From contig NZ_BMPD01000003.1 of NCBI RefSeq assembly GCF_014647415.1, positions 186,001 through 250,000 of the forward strand: 64,000 bases of DNA, written 5' to 3'. The notes below the pieces were generated by a model. It had not been told where the DNA came from, did no database searches, and saw only the letters and a program-made list of their open reading frames with translations. Below are positions 61,268 through 64,000 of the stretch, piece after piece (the first letter of the stretch is position 1; every line of letters begins with the position of its first letter). A program made the translations under genes and the position numbers. Source of the DNA: Haloarcula sebkhae. Lineage in GTDB: Archaea; Halobacteriota; Halobacteria; Halobacteriales; Haloarculaceae.

Positions 61268-62142
61268 CAGGGAGCCCCCTGCAGCCGGCGTCGCAACAGC
61301 AGTTGTTCCTCGACCTCGTCAGCGAACCGCTGGAGGTCGTCTATCTCTGTCTGCGTGTATCGCCGCGGTTCGCCGTCGGTACAACAGACGGCACCGATCG
61401 CGCTCCCCTCTTCGTCTGTGATCCGGACGCCGGCATAGGACCTAATGTCGAGCTGTTTCAGCGCGTCGACCTCGGCGAAGCGTGGGTCTTCGTGGGTGTC
61501 TTCGACAACCATCGTCTCGTCTGAGAGAATCGTGTGGGTACAGATGGTGTCCTCGCGGGCGAGGGTCCGCCAGTTGGCTCCCTCACACGCCACGAACCGC
61601 TCCTCGTGTTCGTCCATGAGGCCGACGAAGGCCACGTCGATGTCGAAGTGGCTGGCCATAAGCGCCGTCAGCCGGTCGAACGCGTCGATCGCCGCCAGCT
61701 GGTCGACGTCGTACCGCTGGACGGCAGACAGCCGCTCTGACTCGGTCTCCGGAACCGGATAGGCCGCCTGCGTTACCTCGGCGGCAGCCATGGCAGCCAC
61801 ATCCGCAAGCCGCTCCCGGGACTCCGGGACCGTCCGCGGCACGTATTCGACGACCTGTTCGGGACCGCCACGGGGGAGATCCGACGGTGCGTGTTCGGTA
61901 TAGAGGATCACTACACAGGCCGGGTTCACCGAACGAACCGCGTCTACCACGTCGAACCCATCCCCATCCGGGAGATCGAAGGCCGTCACAACGCAGTCGA
62001 CCGACCGGTCAAGTGCTGCGGTCAACGTATCGAGGGACCTAACTCCTTCGACTGCGAGTCCGGCGTCACCAAGTGCGTCGGCCGTCTCGGCGCGCTCGTC
62101 GGTGTCCGACTGCGCACAGAGAACGGTCGGCGAATCACTCAT
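61267..62142 (-). CDS. Receiver plus GAF domain signalling protein
   Basis: 291 residues. An N-terminal receiver domain (2-105) has acidic pocket Asp13/Asp15, phospho-acceptor Asp56 (TAFDLPDGDGFD) and Thr82 (YTEHAP); the conserved C-terminal Lys is replaced in YVPRT. Residues about 140-285 form a GAF domain with EDTICTHTILSDETMVVEDT and YAGVRITDEEGSAIGAVCCT. No output DNA-binding or kinase domain is seen; output may pass through the coupled RecA-like protein. Start at 62142 (ATG) over the adjacent GTG at 62145. Confidence 0.87.
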   Translation of the reverse strand: MSDSPTVLCAQSDTDERAETADALGDAGLAVEGVRSLDTLTAALDRSVDCVVTAFDLPDGDGFDVVDAVRSVNPACVVILYTEHAPSDLPRGGPEQVVEYVPRTVPESRERLADVAAMAAAEVTQAAYPVPETESERLSAVQRYDVDQLAAIDAFDRLTALMASHFDIDVAFVGLMDEHEERFVACEGANWRTLAREDTICTHTILSDETMVVEDTHEDPRFAEVDALKQLDIRSYAGVRITDEEGSAIGAVCCTDGEPRRYTQTEIDDLQRFADEVEEQLLLRRRLQGAP

Positions 62143-62258
62143 CACTGCCGTACATACACCGACTGATACACAAAGGGTTGGTGGCCACGCTCGGTGGAAA
62201 ACGAAGGCTTTTGCCGTGGGACTGCCGACTCTGCGTCAAATGAATCACGACGCTGTCC

Positions 62259-62265
62259 GGAGGTG
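62259..62265 (+). promoter_or_regulatory. Shine-Dalgarno site deciding the purU GTG start
   Basis: GGAGGTG lies 6 bases before GTG 62272. This supports that start over upstream in-frame codons, and a short ORF (62240-62275, 11 codons plus stop) ends across the same GTG. Confidence 0.55.
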
Positions 62266-62271
62266 GGTATC

Positions 62272-63246
62272 GTGACTCGCGATCTGACTGAGATTACGGT
62301 CGTCGGTGAGGACGACACGGGCCTCATCGCCGAAGTGACCTCGCTCCTGTTCGAGCGCAGCATCAACATCGAGGACCTCGACCAGGCCGTCCGGGAGGGC
62401 GTCTTCCGGATGACCATGCGCGTCGACACGTCCGAGATGGTGACGACGGAGGAGAAACTCCGCGAAGACCTCACCGAACTCGGTGACGGACTCGGCGTCG
62501 ACGTGCAGGTCCGGTTCCCCGCCGACCGCGAGACCCAGACCATCGCCGTCCTCGTCACGAAGGAGTCACACTGCCTGGAGGCGCTGTTCGAGGCGTGGGC
62601 CAACGGCGACCTCGGGGCCGACATCGAGGTGGTCATCGGGAACCACGACGACCTCGAACCGCTGGCAGACAAGTACGACGTTCCGTTCCACGACATCGGC
62701 GACGAGAAGGGGACGCCGGACGAGGACCAACTGCTCGACTTGCTCGCGCAGTACGACGCCGACCTCATCGCGCTGGCCCGGTATATGCGTATCCTCTCGC
62801 CCGATGTTGTCTTCCGCTACGAGAGCCGCATCATCAACGTCCACCCGAGCCTGCTGCCCGCCTTCCCCGGCGCGTCGGCGTACATGCAGGCCATTGAGGA
62901 GGGCGTCCGCATCGCCGGCGTCACGGCCCACTACGTGACGACGGATCTGGATCAGGGACCAATCATCACCCAGCGCGCGTTCAATGTCCCTGACGATGCC
63001 ACCGAAGAGGAACTCCAGCAGATCGGCCAGCCGCTGGAAGCCGAGGCGCTCATCGAGGCTATCAAGCTCCATCTCAACGACGAAGTGAACGTCCACCGCG
63101 GCCGGACGAAGCTTCGGGACCCCGAGGAGACCTCGGCCCAGCTCGGCGCACCGGAAAAACTCGATCAGTTGAACCCCGACCGTCCCATCGACGGCCTCGG
63201 CGAGTTCGTCGCCGAGGACGACGGTGAGATCGAGGCTGACGACTGA
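62272..63246 (+). CDS. purU: Formyltetrahydrofolate deformylase
   Basis: Hydrolyses 10-formyl-THF to THF plus formate, or in archaea may supply formate to purine synthesis. 324 residues from GTG 62272: an N-terminal ACT-type domain (ITVVGEDDTGLIAEVTSLLF) and a C-terminal formyl-transferase fold with IINVHPSLLPAFPGASAY (Asn and His catalytic) and TTDLDQGPIITQRAF (Asp). The ACT domain normally senses a metabolite (glycine/methionine in bacteria). Tail of about 40 acidic residues is extra. It converges on purC across 24 bases. Confidence 0.92.
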   Translation: MTRDLTEITVVGEDDTGLIAEVTSLLFERSINIEDLDQAVREGVFRMTMRVDTSEMVTTEEKLREDLTELGDGLGVDVQVRFPADRETQTIAVLVTKESHCLEALFEAWANGDLGADIEVVIGNHDDLEPLADKYDVPFHDIGDEKGTPDEDQLLDLLAQYDADLIALARYMRILSPDVVFRYESRIINVHPSLLPAFPGASAYMQAIEEGVRIAGVTAHYVTTDLDQGPIITQRAFNVPDDATEEELQQIGQPLEAEALIEAIKLHLNDEVNVHRGRTKLRDPEETSAQLGAPEKLDQLNPDRPIDGLGEFVAEDDGEIEADD

Positions 63247-63270
63247 AAACGCGCTATCTTTTTAAACCTC

Positions 63271-64000
63271 TCAGAGTTCACCAGCGGCGCTGACGGCATC
63301 GTCGAGCGACGGCGCGTCGAACACGTCGCTGCCGACGTAGGCGTTCGTGCCGGCGCAGTAGAGGTCCCGCGCGACCTGGATTACGTCCTCGTCGAGCGGC
63401 TGCGGCGACTCGTCACAGAGTGCTTTCCAGTCGGCGACGCCCTCAGTGTCGGCCTGCTGTTTGGCCTCGCTTACGGCTTCGACCCACGCGGACTGGGTGC
63501 GCTTGTGGTACTGGCGGATGACCTCCTTCGAGACCTGTTGGCCCTCGTAGGAGAAGCGGTTCTCGTCGAACGTACCGACCACATCGGCTACGCGGATCTC
63601 CCCGTCGTAGTACAGACACTCGATTTTCCCGTCCTCGTGGACGAGGTTGGCCTCGGCGGCCTGCTCGGTGACGATGTGGTTGACCGCACGGGCCAGTTCT
63701 TCGAGGCGATCGATGCTGGCCGTGCCGGCGATCCGGTCGGCTGCCTCCCGGTCGAGGTAGCGGTCTTGCTCCTCGTATTTCGTCGAGAACTCGACGATGG
63801 GCTCGTCGAGGTCGACGACCTCGTCGGGCCAGGTGTCGTAGTCAAGGCCGTGGTCGGCCGGCTCGGTCCGGGACCGAAGTGACGACCCGACACCGACTCG
63901 ATTCCGGAAGACGATCTCCAGCGGGATGAGATAGTTCTCGTCGGCCCCCGCGTGGTAGGCGTCGTAGTCGTAGCTCCCGTCTTCGAAGGGAAGGTCCGGG
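63271..64000 (-). CDS. purC: SAICAR synthetase PurC (partial, N-terminus outside window)
   Basis: Joins CAIR and aspartate in purine synthesis. The minus strand is open from the right edge to the stop at 63271, about 243 residues. It shows [38 protein letters not shown] and a C-terminal [20 protein letters not shown] region, typical of long archaeal/haloarchaeal PurC. Family length is about 330, so roughly 90 residues lie beyond the window. It completes a local purine set with purQ, purS and purU. Confidence 0.93.
   Translation of the reverse strand, partial: PDLPFEDGSYDYDAYHAGADENYLIPLEIVFRNRVGVGSSLRSRTEPADHGLDYDTWPDEVVDLDEPIVEFSTKYEEQDRYLDREAADRIAGTASIDRLEELARAVNHIVTEQAAEANLVHEDGKIECLYYDGEIRVADVVGTFDENRFSYEGQQVSKEVIRQYHKRTQSAWVEAVSEAKQQADTEGVADWKALCDESPQPLDEDVIQVARDLYCAGTNAYVGSDVFDAPSLDDAVSAAGEL

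Noticed and set aside
1-64000. Mobile elements, phage genes or defence islands
   Set aside because: No transposase, integrase, Cas or restriction gene was seen. The only recombinase-like sequence is a fused domain in a regulator and lacks catalytic residues.

Overview
This window looks like chromosomal DNA of an extremely halophilic archaeon, most probably Haloarcula or a close relative. The proteins are rich in Asp and Glu. GC content and codon third positions are high. Several exported proteins carry twin-arginine plus lipobox signal peptides. Many genes have a TATA-like box about 24-30 bases before the start codon, which fits leaderless transcripts. Typical haloarchaeal or archaeal genes are present: halocyanin, HTH_10/Bat regulator, CheF, SecF-SecD in that order, Pus10, TrmY, TgtA/ArcS/RaSEA and AglF/AglM. 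The genus is an inference from gene content and was not tested. I saw no insertion sequence, CRISPR array or rRNA. One tRNA, tRNA-Pro(CGG), is present.

Layout. 1-14 kb is mostly housekeeping: infB (cut by the left edge), halocyanin, a small PRC-barrel protein abutting nob1, a CPBP protease, pgi, secF-secD, rnhB, pus10, an MscS channel and a UppP-like phosphatase. 14-25.4 kb is an acetate block: UspA, an SSS symporter with its DUF4212 partner, acetyl-CoA synthetase, a Bat-type regulator carrying an apparently dead tyrosine-recombinase domain, and a second acetyl-CoA synthetase. A CheF-family gene lies on each side of the block.

25.5-41.3 kb is a surface-glycan region. It has a GlmU-like nucleotidyltransferase with glmS, a DUF4330 membrane protein pair, a polyprenyl-phosphate sugar transferase, divergent aglF/aglM, and a tight six-gene minus-strand operon. 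That operon begins with a UDP-sulfoquinovose synthase (SQD1/Agl3 family), continues with two NAD-dependent epimerases and an STT3/AglB-like protein whose WWDYG motif is degraded, and ends with two small membrane proteins. A perfect 10-bp inverted repeat touches its start codon. This is the part most likely to hold a little-described system: synthesis and use of a sulfonated sugar on surface glycans.

41.4-55.9 kb mixes tRNA-Pro, large lipoproteins (one with an HWHDWE motif reminiscent of NLP/NPP1 proteins, one alginate-lyase-like), a CBS protein, a deaminase and tRNA modification genes. TgtA, ArcS and RaSEA together give the late archaeosine pathway, and TrmY acts on the pseudouridine-54 that Pus10 makes elsewhere in the window. 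55.9-64 kb holds a tungstate ABC transporter (tupABC) with a ModE-like regulator, purQ-purS, a signalling pair (degenerate RecA-like protein plus receiver-GAF protein), purU and purC (cut by the right edge).
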